From Cellulophaga sp. HaHaR_3_176 (GTDB lineage Bacteria > Bacteroidota > Bacteroidia > Flavobacteriales > Flavobacteriaceae): 64,000 nucleotides of DNA. The stretch lies in NCBI RefSeq assembly GCF_019021925.1, contig NZ_CP058990.1, positions 736,001 through 800,000 on the forward strand, written 5' to 3'. Within the stretch, counting starts at the first letter, position 1. The number at the start of each line of letters is the position of its first letter. A program made the position numbers and the translations under genes. The notes under the pieces are model-generated. The model searched no databases and was not told the DNA's origin. It saw nothing but the letters and a program-made list of their open reading frames with translations. Below are positions 8,442 through 16,418 of the stretch, in pieces.

Positions 8442-9644
8442 TTATTGATTTTTAACTGATTGTAAAACTTCATTAAAAGCATCCCAAACTTCAGGTCTTT
8501 GTTTTAAGTCAAAACCCATTTCTTCACACTTTAATTTAAAAACTTCTGTTGGTAATAATTCTTTAATCGATTTAGTATTTTCTAACAACTCTTCAATCCC
8601 TTTAATTTTACGTTTTCTTTTTAAAGAGGTTTTCAATATTTCAAAAGAATAGTTTGCAGCTTCTTTTGTTAAATTGTCGGTGTTAACGGTATGGTCTTCA
8701 TCTAATACAATTTCTACCCAAGGCGTTAATCCGTATGTGTTAGAAATAAGTTCAGGAAATTTGGTTATGCATTCTGTTAGAGTTCCTGAAATTTTATAAA
8801 ACTCTCTAAAATTGGGTATTATAGCATCTTCAATTTTAGTGATTTTAGCATCTTTTACCGTTAAAATCAATACTTTTTTATCGTAATTAAGTTCGCTAAA
8901 ACTTAAGATATTTGGCGATCCTGAGTAGCGTACTTTATCATTACCTCCAATTATTTGTGGTCTGTGTAAATGTCCTAAAGCAATATAATCAAAATAAGCA
9001 GGGAAATCTGCCGCACCAATATGGCCTAAAGTACCTACATAAATATTTTGCTCACTATCAGAAATTGAACCTCCTGTGGCAAATAAATGTCCCATAGCAA
9101 TAACAGGTGCATTACTCGTATTTATCAATTGGCATTGCTCAGCAATAGCTTGGTAATGGTTAATTAATGCATTTTTATATTTATCGGTTAATTCATCAAA
9201 TGATTCGCCGGCAACAGCGCGTCTAATATCTCCATCTCGTAAAAAAGGCACAGCACCAATAATGACCTTCTCGTTATTTACTTCAATTTCAAAAACTTCA
9301 TCTTCAATGTGCTCTGTAGCTTTACCAACAACTTTTATAGCCAATGCATCTAATAGATATTTTGGCGCATTTAAAGTACCAGGAGAATCGTGATTACCAC
9401 CAGTTATAACAACCGACTTACAAGTAGTAGCTTTTAACTTCACTAAAAAGCTATAGTACATTTCTAAACTTTGGTTTGATGGCGTTCCGGTATCGAACAC
9501 ATCACCAGAAACTAATAATACATCAATTTTTTGGTCAATGATATATTGCTCAATCCAGCTTAAAAACAAGGTTTGTTCTTCTAATTGCGATTGCTCGTGC
9601 AGTCTATGTCCTAAATGCCAATCGGCAGTATGAAGTATTTTCAT
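8442..9644 (-). CDS. sbcD: Exonuclease subunit SbcD (Mre11-like nuclease)
   Basis: The 400-residue calcineurin-like phosphoesterase carries the Mre11/SbcD metal-site motifs in order: HTADWHLGH, LLVSGDVFDTG, GGNHDSPG, MGHLFATGG and ALGHLHRPQ. The C-terminal part is the capping and SbcC-binding region. With SbcC it forms an ATP-dependent Mn2+ nuclease that opens hairpins and trims blocked DNA ends. This is notable because palindromic and hairpin DNA is frequent in the neighbouring accessory region. ATG at 9642-9644; first gene of the sbcDC operon. The start of the first repeated module lies about 106 bases upstream in divergent orientation. Confidence 0.96.
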   Translation of the reverse strand: MKILHTADWHLGHRLHEQSQLEEQTLFLSWIEQYIIDQKIDVLLVSGDVFDTGTPSNQSLEMYYSFLVKLKATTCKSVVITGGNHDSPGTLNAPKYLLDALAIKVVGKATEHIEDEVFEIEVNNEKVIIGAVPFLRDGDIRRAVAGESFDELTDKYKNALINHYQAIAEQCQLINTSNAPVIAMGHLFATGGSISDSEQNIYVGTLGHIGAADFPAYFDYIALGHLHRPQIIGGNDKVRYSGSPNILSFSELNYDKKVLILTVKDAKITKIEDAIIPNFREFYKISGTLTECITKFPELISNTYGLTPWVEIVLDEDHTVNTDNLTKEAANYSFEILKTSLKRKRKIKGIEELLENTKSIKELLPTEVFKLKCEEMGFDLKQRPEVWDAFNEVLQSVKNQ

Positions 9645-9817
9645 TTCTTATTGTTGCTACTATTTTAATGTAATAAAATAAAAATAATCAATTTAGCTTT
9701 AACCCAGTTACTTGGTTTATTATTAAAATAAGAACATATCAACACCGACCAAATGCACATAGTTTCGCCAAGCGGAAAATAAGGATAATGCGCTTAATCG
9801 GGAGAGTTTTACCACTT

Positions 9818-9852
9818 GACAGATGTTTTTCAAGAGAACGAAAAAGAGTGTC
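9818..9852 (+). promoter_or_regulatory. Conserved leader hairpin, copy 1 (covarying stem)
   Basis: GACA (9818-9821) pairs with TGTC (9849-9852), and TTTTTC (9826-9831) pairs with GAAAAA (9840-9845), enclosing an 8-base loop. Copy 2 has AACA paired with TGTT (11110-11113 and 11141-11144), a compensatory G-C to A-T exchange; copy 3 (15043-15077) is as copy 1. Nearer the start codon, TGCGTT (9889-9894) can pair with AACGCA (9910-9915), a stem identical in all copies that could cover the ribosome entry region. Confidence 0.5.
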
Positions 9853-9919
9853 GTTTACCGAATGAGAACCACCCAAAACAACAAGTGCTGCGTTATATAA
9901 GTGTAACAAAACGCAAGAC

Positions 9920-10138
9920 ATGAAAACTTTATTAATCACTATCTTTTTTATCTTTATCGGAGTAACTGCTCAAGCACAAGACGCAGCAAAAGAAGTGAAA
10001 GTTGAAACTGCACCAAAAACTATTGTTATAGAAACTAGTTACGAAACTTCAACTGCTCGTTTGTACAAGTTTAAAAATTCAAGAATTAAAAAAGAATTGA
10101 ACTTTACTACGAAAGCAAACAAATCAAAATTATCTTAA
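9920..10138 (+). CDS. 72-aa secreted basic peptide, copy 1
   Basis: The product has a clear signal peptide (MKTLLITIFFIFIGVTAQAQ) with cleavage before DAAKE, leaving about 52 residues rich in Lys, Thr and Ser. The conserved-looking tail contains ARLYKFKNSRIKKELNFTT. It has no cysteines, so no disulfide-type or lantibiotic-type structure. Copy 2 encodes the identical protein although the genes differ at five third-codon positions; copy 3 differs at two residues. I recall multi-copy proteins with this tail in other Flavobacteriaceae but no described function. The preceding leader and the all-synonymous changes argue for a real, expressed gene. Bacteriocin-like, periplasmic-stress or matrix-binding roles are only guesses. 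Confidence 0.8.
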   Translation: MKTLLITIFFIFIGVTAQAQDAAKEVKVETAPKTIVIETSYETSTARLYKFKNSRIKKELNFTTKANKSKLS

Positions 10139-10939
10139 TTATAACTTTTTTAATTTTCCGTTAGTATCATAATTTTTAATTATACCAATTCTATTTCCTT
10201 TATCATCAAATTTTATTTCACTTTTTAGTGTGCCATCTTCATAAAAAGTTTTCCAAATTCCTTTTTTCTTAAAATAATCAATACCTGCATAAGAACCGAC
10301 TTGCATTAAGTTTCCGTTTTTATAATATGCTTTATAAATACCTATTTTATTACCTTCATCATCATATTCTTGTGAATTAAATAATTGACCATTACTGTAA
10401 TAGAAAACAAATTCTCCAGATAAATCACCATTATTATTATAAGTAGCTTTTATGCGTAATTGCCCATCATTATAATATTCTATATTGTCTTTTATGACAC
10501 CATTTAAAGTATAGTTAGTTAAAGATTTGGTTTGTCCGTTTTCCCAATAACTTATCCATTTGTTTATAGTTACACCATTATCATAAGTGCCAATGTTTTC
10601 TAATTGCCCATTAGCATAATAATCTTTATAAGTACCATTAAATTGATAGTCTGTTATACCAGAGTAATTGCCTTTAGTTTGTAATGTTCCGTTTTTATAA
10701 TATAAAGAAAATTCACCTTGTGTTTTACCTTCTTTATTAAAATTTAGTTTAGCATCTAACGTACCATCTTTTCGGTAATAAATCCAATTTCCTATGGCAA
10801 TACCATCATTAGTTTTAAAGCCAATTGCTTTTTTCTGTCCATTGTCATAATATTCGACATACTCTTTTTGTTGAGCTAGAATGGTGTAGTTAATTAGAAA
10901 TAAAGAAAATATAAGCGCTTTTCTCAATAATAAAAACAT
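10139..10939 (-). CDS. Secreted MORN-repeat (YwqK-like) protein
   Basis: The protein has 266 residues, with a signal peptide ending TILAQ (about residue 23) followed by about eight repeats of the MORN_2 type (Y.NGQL...G.Y..G...G.W..YY.NG), for example YYDNGQKKAIGF and YYKNGTLQTKGNYS. Databases call such proteins the YwqK family antitoxin, but no toxin gene adjoins this one and the protein is predicted to be exported, so an envelope or surface scaffold role is as likely. It sits alone on the minus strand between module copies 1 and 2. Its stop codon (10139-10141) directly touches the stop of copy 1. Confidence 0.8.
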   Translation of the reverse strand: MFLLLRKALIFSLFLINYTILAQQKEYVEYYDNGQKKAIGFKTNDGIAIGNWIYYRKDGTLDAKLNFNKEGKTQGEFSLYYKNGTLQTKGNYSGITDYQFNGTYKDYYANGQLENIGTYDNGVTINKWISYWENGQTKSLTNYTLNGVIKDNIEYYNDGQLRIKATYNNNGDLSGEFVFYYSNGQLFNSQEYDDEGNKIGIYKAYYKNGNLMQVGSYAGIDYFKKKGIWKTFYEDGTLKSEIKFDDKGNRIGIIKNYDTNGKLKKL

Positions 10940-11042
10940 CTGTTTTATTTTAAATGTATTTATGTGTTAAAATAATGAATCTATTAATATAATGAAGATA
11001 TAATTCAATTTTTCTAGCGTAGGTGTTAATTGCTAACCGACA

Positions 11043-11429
11043 AACTACACGCTCAATCGCTAAGCTGTAAATGGCTTAAATGCGCTTAATCGGGAGAGTT
11101 TTACCGCTTAACAGATATTTTTCAAGAGAACGAAAAAGAGTGTTGTTTACCGAATGAGAACCACCCAAACAACAAGTGCTGCGTTATATAAGTGTAACAA
11201 AACGCAAGACATGAAAACTTTATTAATCACTATCTTTTTTATCTTTATCGGAGTAACTGCTCAAGCACAAGACGCAGCAAAAGAAGTAAAAGTTGAAACT
11301 GCACCAAAAACTATTGTTATAGAAACTAGTTACGAAACTTCAACAGCACGTTTATACAAGTTTAAAAATTCAAGAATTAAAAAAGAATTGAATTTTACTA
11401 CGAAAGCAAACAAATCAAAATTATCTTAA
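11043..11429 (+). repeat. 388-bp leader-plus-peptide module, copy 2
   Basis: This copy aligns with copies 1 and 3 over its whole length with a single one-base deletion in an A-run at about 11166-11169 (CCCAAAC against CCCAAAAC). The first 40 bases are diverged but collinear; the part from TTAAATGCGCTT onward is nearly identical. The outer hairpin pair is changed in a compensatory way (A11110 with T11144). Its 3' end lies 11 bases from the stop of the convergent Nramp-like gene, and its 5' end about 103 bases from the start of the MORN-repeat gene. Confidence 0.83.
11211..11429 (+). CDS. 72-aa secreted basic peptide, copy 2
   Basis: The protein is identical to copy 1. Relative to copy 1 the gene has five changes, all synonymous (GTG/GTA, ACT/ACA, GCT/GCA, TTG/TTA, AAC/AAT). 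Because of the one-base deletion in the leader, the frame here stays open upstream to an ATG at 11154, giving an apparent 91-residue form. The other copies cannot make that form and it would hide the signal peptide, so the start is placed at 11211. The leader retains both stems. Function unknown. Confidence 0.8.
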   Translation: MKTLLITIFFIFIGVTAQAQDAAKEVKVETAPKTIVIETSYETSTARLYKFKNSRIKKELNFTTKANKSKLS

Positions 11430-11440
11430 TACTGGTACTT

Positions 11441-12694
11441 TTAAAAAATCATTATCCAACCGTAATAAATAGCAAGCAGCGATAAAAAAGTAATTCCGAT
11501 ATAGGTTAAAATTTGCAAGCCTTTTTTAGGTTTAGCATCCTCAGGAAAATCACTACTAGTTACATTTTTTAAATTCATATAACCAACTATGGGAGCCAAA
11601 ATAAATGATATAGCAGTAGCTATAGCTAAAATTAAACCCATATTAGCACCCAAAGTATACATCACAATTATACTCATAAGGGCTATAAGTATAATACCTA
11701 TCGCATAATATTTTTTACCAGTAAATTTTTTGTGTTCACCAACAAGCAATCCTATAATATCAACACTAACTCTTGAAATTGCATCGTGTTGTGTTAAACA
11801 AGTACTATACATGGTTGCAAAAGCCGATACAGCAATAAAACCATAAGCCCATTTACCTATGTGTGTGGTGAAAAGATTTATGACTTGATCAGCAAAAGTT
11901 ACCGCATTTCCACTTAATTCTGTTCCTGAGCCAAAAAGCGTCATACAACCAATTGCTAAAAACAAAATAGCAAGTATACTTGTTAGTATATATCCTATAT
12001 TGAACTCTTGTAAAGCTTCTTTTAAAGGCGGTTTATTGTTGTCTATTCTATATTTTTCAGCACTCCATAAACTCAGCCAACTACTTGCTTCAACAGCTGT
12101 AGGCATCCAACCAATTAGTGTAATAAGAAATAAAACACCCAACTCATTAAAATAATCAGGCGTTTTAAAATTAGGTACAGCAGTTATTTGCCCTGCATCA
12201 ACTACCAGTGCTGTAGTTGCAAGTAAAGCAATGAATAAAATAGGAATTAAAAATTTTAATGTAGTTTCTAAAAGCTTGTATTTACCTATTATTAATAGAA
12301 TACTGTTGAAAACAAATAAACCAAGAGCCACTGTAGTTATAGAAACACCTTGAATACCAAAAAGATTAATAAAAAGACCTGCGGTAATAGAGCAAAGGGC
12401 AGCAGGACTGGCAATACTCGTCGCTAATGTTATAAAGGCGTAAAGCCATAAATAACCACGTCCTTTATTATTATACCCTTCAATAATACTTTTTCCTGTC
12501 ACATTCGTATATCGAATACCAAATTCAAAAAATGGGTATTTTAAAACATTTGCTAATAGGATAGGAATTATCATTAACCAACCGTAAGTAGCACCAGCTT
12601 TTGTTGAAAGTACCAAATGTGAGGTGCCAATAGCCATACTTGCAAATAGAAGTCCTGGTCCAATATTTTTTGCAAGTGTTTTTATTTTTAACAT
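11441..12694 (-). CDS. Nramp-like transporter lacking the usual metal-site motifs
   Basis: The 417-residue protein has about 11 membrane segments and the general Nramp/LeuT-like layout, opening with NIGPGLLFASMAIGTSHLVL. In true Nramp Mn2+/Fe2+ transporters the first helix carries DPGN and the sixth MPH; here the matching places read IGTSH and GWMPTAVEASS, so neither metal-binding motif is present. The substrate is therefore uncertain and need not be a divalent metal. The gene starts 27 bases after the polysaccharide-lyase gene on the same strand and very likely shares its transcript, which hints at uptake of a lyase product or a cofactor. Length is normal and no damage is seen. Confidence 0.8.
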   Translation of the reverse strand: MLKIKTLAKNIGPGLLFASMAIGTSHLVLSTKAGATYGWLMIIPILLANVLKYPFFEFGIRYTNVTGKSIIEGYNNKGRGYLWLYAFITLATSIASPAALCSITAGLFINLFGIQGVSITTVALGLFVFNSILLIIGKYKLLETTLKFLIPILFIALLATTALVVDAGQITAVPNFKTPDYFNELGVLFLITLIGWMPTAVEASSWLSLWSAEKYRIDNNKPPLKEALQEFNIGYILTSILAILFLAIGCMTLFGSGTELSGNAVTFADQVINLFTTHIGKWAYGFIAVSAFATMYSTCLTQHDAISRVSVDIIGLLVGEHKKFTGKKYYAIGIILIALMSIIVMYTLGANMGLILAIATAISFILAPIVGYMNLKNVTSSDFPEDAKPKKGLQILTYIGITFLSLLAIYYGWIMIF

Positions 12695-12721
12695 AGTGGT
12701 TGGTGCTATTAAATTTGGTGT

Positions 12722-14722
12722 TTATTGTTCTTTTTGAATAGATAATTTAGTTATGAATGTTGCACTTGAAACTTTTTCAGTAGTAGAAATAGCCAATTTT
12801 TTTCCTCTTTCTTGTAAACCACCTTTATCAACACTACCAGGGTCACCAGGAGCAATAAGTATGTTTTCTTGAATTTCGGTAGTGTATTTTTTAGGTGCTA
12901 CTATTGTAGCCATCAAGCTCGTATTATTAGGTTCAAACTCAAAAGTGTTTTCTGATATTTTTTTTATGACATTATCAGCGTGCAAGAATGATGTAACTGT
13001 TTTTGGTGTATTTGTTTCAACAGCATCCGTTATTATAAAACTTCCTGAAGCTTCAAATTCAAATTTTCTGATGAATTTTTTTACACCAACTTCAGGCTCG
13101 TAAGCAGCAGTTGCATCTGCTATTATAGAAACCTTTTTAGCATTCATTTTTACATCTGTAATTTTTATGTTATTGATTCTTTCATAAGGAATTCCGTAAA
13201 ACACATCGTGTCCTTCACCTTCGTTATTCTGACCCTTACCATCAAAAACAAGTGTATTGTGACTTTGAGTTACCGTTAGCCCTTCATAACCAGAATCGCC
13301 GGTTAAGTATTTCCCATCTGCCCAAATAATAAAACTAGCAGCATCAGGGTGTGCATGCCCGCTTGATAAACGCCACTCAGGATAAGAAACTTGCTTTTTT
13401 AAAACAGAATGACCTTCTGAAGGGCCACATTTAAAAGAAAATGCAGTTGCATCATCTTCCCAACTAGAACGCCAAAAAACGACATCATGATCTTTAAAAT
13501 AATGCCATTTTTCTTGCTTTTCAATTGGTGTAGCTTCTATAGTAGGGTTGTACCATATAAACGTCCACATTTCTTCAGCATTTACTTGTCCTTTTTTCTT
13601 TAACCAATTAGCAACTCCTTGTGCTTCAGGAATATTAAATTTGCTAGCAAGTTTGTAAAGAACATTATAGCTAGTTTTAAAATGTCCGTCAATACGTTCA
13701 CGGTCATAATCTTCACTTATTTTAGCTCTTGTTTGGTTTCCTGTGTAGGTGTCACCATAATCAAAATGAGAATCAGCACCAGGTAATGTAGCGTGCGAAA
13801 TGTATTTGTGCATTAGTTTGAAACCAGATGCTTTTACATACAAATCTTCACCAGTAGCATGTAAATGGGCATCTAAATAATGCATAAGCCATGGTGTTGA
13901 AAAAATCCAATACTCAATACCTTCGTAATAAAAACCATCATCAGAATAGGTATCTAAAACACCTTCATAAATTGCTCTCGGTAATGCAGCCCACTTTTCA
14001 GCATCAGGGGTTTCACCAGCAAGCGCATAAGCTGTAACCGCCAAACCAGCCATAGGAATAAAAGTGTGGTTTTGACTATAGGCATATGTTTTACCTGATT
14101 TTGGCTCGTAAAAATCAAACAACAAGTTGGCTTGTCTAATTAATTTGGCTTTATATTTTTCACGTTCTTCTTCAGTTAAATCATGGTAAAGTAAATCGTA
14201 ACCCCAACCTAAACCATAAAGTAAATGCCCAGCAGCTAAATCAACATCTGGTTTGTTATACTCATAACCCCAAACTTTATAAGAAACTGCAGTATTCATG
14301 TATTTTTTAGCAGCTTCTAAATATTTTTTATCTCCAGTAATTTTATAAGCAAGAGCAGCTTCTGCAATACCTAAACCTACAGGGTTTTGTACTCTTCGGG
14401 CTTGTGCTGGGGCAGGAGTAGGCTCAATACTCATTGCTCTAACACTTGATAGCGCTATTTCCCATAATTCTTTTTGAGATTTTGTTTTATCTTTTAATTC
14501 ATCAATTTCAGACTGCGTTAAAAAAACTCTAGGATGTACACCTTCTAGTTCTTTCTTTAAAGACGAATTTTTTGTGTTCATGAGATTTACAAGCGGACTT
14601 TCTCCTTTTAAATTTTCATTGATGGCATTTTCAGCTTCTAGCTCTTGAGTGTCTTGCGAGTATGTAGTGCTTGATGTAGCTATAAGTAGGAATAAAGTAA
14701 AAAAAGTGGTTTTAAAATACAT
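12722..14722 (-). CDS. Secreted heparinase II/III-family polysaccharide lyase
   Basis: The protein has 666 residues and a signal peptide ending TTYSQ (about 23). It has an N-terminal alpha/alpha toroid at about 60-390 and a heparinase II/III-like beta-sandwich at about 410-660. Likely catalytic residues are N218 and H219 (YSQNHTF), a tyrosine in YYEGIEYW (266-272), and H456/H458 in SSGHAHPDAASF, a signature of this superfamily; H488 (TQSHNTLVFDG) is also typical. Members cleave uronate-containing polysaccharides such as alginate, heparin-like or ulvan-type glycans by beta-elimination. The exact PL family cannot be read by eye. No SusC/SusD pair is in the window; the only partner is the Nramp-like gene downstream. 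Confidence 0.88.
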   Translation of the reverse strand: MYFKTTFFTLFLLIATSSTTYSQDTQELEAENAINENLKGESPLVNLMNTKNSSLKKELEGVHPRVFLTQSEIDELKDKTKSQKELWEIALSSVRAMSIEPTPAPAQARRVQNPVGLGIAEAALAYKITGDKKYLEAAKKYMNTAVSYKVWGYEYNKPDVDLAAGHLLYGLGWGYDLLYHDLTEEEREKYKAKLIRQANLLFDFYEPKSGKTYAYSQNHTFIPMAGLAVTAYALAGETPDAEKWAALPRAIYEGVLDTYSDDGFYYEGIEYWIFSTPWLMHYLDAHLHATGEDLYVKASGFKLMHKYISHATLPGADSHFDYGDTYTGNQTRAKISEDYDRERIDGHFKTSYNVLYKLASKFNIPEAQGVANWLKKKGQVNAEEMWTFIWYNPTIEATPIEKQEKWHYFKDHDVVFWRSSWEDDATAFSFKCGPSEGHSVLKKQVSYPEWRLSSGHAHPDAASFIIWADGKYLTGDSGYEGLTVTQSHNTLVFDGKGQNNEGEGHDVFYGIPYERINNIKITDVKMNAKKVSIIADATAAYEPEVGVKKFIRKFEFEASGSFIITDAVETNTPKTVTSFLHADNVIKKISENTFEFEPNNTSLMATIVAPKKYTTEIQENILIAPGDPGSVDKGGLQERGKKLAISTTEKVSSATFITKLSIQKEQ

Positions 14723-14975
14723 GAAATTTATTTTTTGTGTTAAAAATTTAATACATTCTGTTTTTTGAGTATTTCAAACCTAAGAAAATGTGTTATACAA
14801 TCCTAAATTTTAAAAAACAAAATTGCTATCAAATTGTGATAAAATTTAATATGATTTATTTAGGTGTAATTAGTTTGTAGCAAGTCTGTTATAACTTGTT
14901 TTTTTAATAGCGCTAGTCGCTTTATTGTAGTGTAGAGGAGTGGTTTAAAAAGAGAACTATTTTAAGTTATCGATT
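14723..14975. other. AT-rich intergenic stretch between lyase operon and module copy 3
   Basis: No convincing gene, tRNA or terminator is seen in these 253 bases. Besides the -7 box noted separately there are only AT-rich runs and short imperfect repeats. Together with the leader of copy 3 this forms the one gap above 300 bases in the window (14723-15144). Confidence 0.6.
14775..14782 (-). promoter_or_regulatory. Candidate -7 box (TAGGTTTG) for the lyase operon
   Basis: Read on the minus strand, TAGGTTTG matches the Bacteroidota TAnnTTTG element and lies about 53 bases upstream of the lyase ATG. A TTG is present upstream but only 15 bases away, shorter than usual, so the assignment is tentative. 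Confidence 0.35.
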
Positions 14976-15363
14976 AAATGCACATAGTTTCGATACGCAG
15001 TAAATCGTTTAAATGCGCTTTATCGGTGTAGTTTTACCGCTTGACAGATGTTTTTCAAGAGAACGAAAAAGAGTGTCGTTTACCGAATGAGAACCACCCA
15101 AAACAACAAGTGCTGCGTTATATAAGTGTAACAAAACGCAAGACATGAAAACTTTATTAATCACTATCTTTTTTATCTTTATCGGAGTAACTACTCAAGC
15201 ACAAGACGCAGCAAAAGAAGTGAAAGTTGAAACTGCACCAAAAACTATTGTTATAGAAACTAGTTACGAAACTTCAACAGCACGTTTATACAAGTTTAAA
15301 AATTCAAGAATTAAAAAAGAATTGAATTTTACTACGAAAGCAAACAAAGCTAAATTATCTTAA
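14976..15363 (+). repeat. 388-bp leader-plus-peptide module, copy 3
   Basis: Same length as copy 1, sharing AAATGCACATAGTTTCG at the left edge and an almost unbroken match from TTTTACCGCTTGACAG to the stop codon. The leader hairpin is at 15043-15077 with the GACA/TGTC outer pair. The right boundary is again 2-3 bases past the stop codon. About 250 bases separate it from the convergent nadX gene; the start of the lyase gene is about 250 bases upstream. Confidence 0.84.
15145..15363 (+). CDS. 72-aa secreted basic peptide, copy 3
   Basis: The protein is nearly identical to copies 1 and 2, with Thr for Ala inside the signal peptide (VTTQAQ) and Ala for Ser near the end (NKAKLS). At the DNA level it is closer to copy 2 in the body of the gene. 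Signal peptidase cleavage after AQ is still expected. The same leader precedes it. Function unknown; see copy 1. Confidence 0.8.
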   Translation: MKTLLITIFFIFIGVTTQAQDAAKEVKVETAPKTIVIETSYETSTARLYKFKNSRIKKELNFTTKANKAKLS

Positions 15364-15562
15364 TTAAAACAACGAGTACATTATTTTATAATCTGAAAAC
15401 TTCTTTAACTATTTAGCCTTTCCATTCTCAATAAAAGTATACGTTAAAACCTCTGTTTATAGTTCTATTTAGTCATTCACTTTTAAAGCAAAAATAAAAT
15501 TTGTAATATCATTCTAGAGACTGAACGTACAATAGAGAGTTTAGCTGTTGTATAGGGTAGAG

Positions 15563-15597
15563 AAAAAAAGAAAGCATGGGAAATTTACTTCCCATAC
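15563..15597 (-). terminator. Terminator after nadX
   Basis: On the minus strand, ATGGGAA (15595-15589) pairs with TTCCCAT (15582-15576) around a 6-base loop and is followed by a T-rich run ending near 15563. It lies just after the nadX stop. Confidence 0.65.
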
Positions 15598-15611
15598 CTT
15601 ACAAAATAGCT

Positions 15612-16403
15612 TTAGTTAATTTTAATACTAGAATTCATATTTCTAAGTATACTAACCACACTTTTAACCGCTAAGAAACTTGTTTTCGGATTATCAGGAC
15701 TTGGTTTATTCTCGGTACGAGTATAAATTTTTCCAAAATCACCTTCACAAGTTATCTCATGCATATTGCTAGTAGCATTAGGGTCAGCAACTATTTGTAT
15801 CGTTAAATTCTCACATTTAGATGCAAAATAAATACTTGCACCCACATTTATATTTTTCGGAAATAAACTTACAGCTTCACTTACTTCACCTTCCCAAATA
15901 GTTTGAGTCGTATTAATTGCAGATAAGTCAATTTCTGAAGTGTCAAAAAACGGTGCTCCTTCTAAGCTTTTAGGGTGTTTGGTCGTTTTTAATTTAATAG
16001 AAGTAATTTCATCATTTACAGCCTTTATAGCATCAAGTCCTGCAATAGCACCTACAGGTAAGATTACTTCACATTTTTTCAATGTGTTTAAAATTGCTTT
16101 ATTTTGGTAAAGGCCGCCTGTACTAATTACAATTAATTTAAGACCAGTACGGTCTATTTCATCAAATTTTAATAGCTGCGTAACAACATCTTTATTTGCA
16201 CATTCAATAATAATATCAACATCGTTAATTATATCAGAAGTAATCTCTTTTCTGATTTTTGTAGGTTGATTTTTAAAATCAAAATCCTCTTCATTAATAT
16301 CCCTTCTCGCTATTACATAGCTTAATTCAAAACTAGGCTCATTAATAACCCAATTTGCAAGATATTTACCAATATTTCCAAAACCTATTATAGCTATTTT
16401 CAC
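15612..16403 (-). CDS. nadX: Aspartate dehydrogenase
   Basis: This 263-residue NAD(P)-dependent enzyme oxidises L-aspartate to iminoaspartate, a route into NAD synthesis, or works in reverse for ammonia assimilation. The Rossmann loop is GFGNIG at the N-terminus. Family motifs follow: LPVGAIAGLDA, TTKHPKSLEGAPFF, FPKNINVGASI and ADPNATSNMHEI with its catalytic-region histidine, then ENKPSPDNPKTS. Length is normal. The start is a GTG at 16401-16403; no ATG is available at the right place. A perfect 9+9 palindrome lies 16 bases upstream. No other NAD-synthesis gene is near, so its regulation may be separate. Confidence 0.93.
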   Translation of the reverse strand: MKIAIIGFGNIGKYLANWVINEPSFELSYVIARRDINEEDFDFKNQPTKIRKEITSDIINDVDIIIECANKDVVTQLLKFDEIDRTGLKLIVISTGGLYQNKAILNTLKKCEVILPVGAIAGLDAIKAVNDEITSIKLKTTKHPKSLEGAPFFDTSEIDLSAINTTQTIWEGEVSEAVSLFPKNINVGASIYFASKCENLTIQIVADPNATSNMHEITCEGDFGKIYTRTENKPSPDNPKTSFLAVKSVVSILRNMNSSIKIN

Positions 16404-16418
16404 AAGTTGAATTTTATT

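Larger units (their letters stand above)
9751..10138 (+). repeat. 388-bp leader-plus-peptide module, copy 1
   Basis: This is the first of three dispersed copies (the others at about 11043-11429 and 14976-15363). Copies 1 and 3 are the same length with no net indel; copy 2 lacks one base. Each has about 170 bases of conserved leader followed by a 72-codon gene, and similarity stops 2-3 bases after the stop codon. The leader is less conserved in its first 60 bases (common word AAATGCACATAGTTTCG in copies 1 and 3) and nearly identical in the last 110. There are no terminal inverted repeats and no transposase. The 3' end abuts the stop codon of the convergent MORN-repeat gene with no bases between. 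Confidence 0.85.

Noticed and set aside
9739..9939. 66-codon antisense frame across the leader of module copy 1
   Set aside because: It runs backward through the conserved leader and the signal-peptide region of the peptide gene, has no protein-like features and is not open in the same way in copy 2.
10139..10939. MORN-repeat protein as antitoxin of a toxin-antitoxin pair
   Set aside because: No toxin-like gene adjoins it and it has a signal peptide; the YwqK antitoxin label alone is not enough.
11154..11210. Upstream in-frame extension of the copy-2 peptide (91 residues)
   Set aside because: It exists only because one A is missing in the leader; it would bury the signal peptide, and the other copies cannot encode it.
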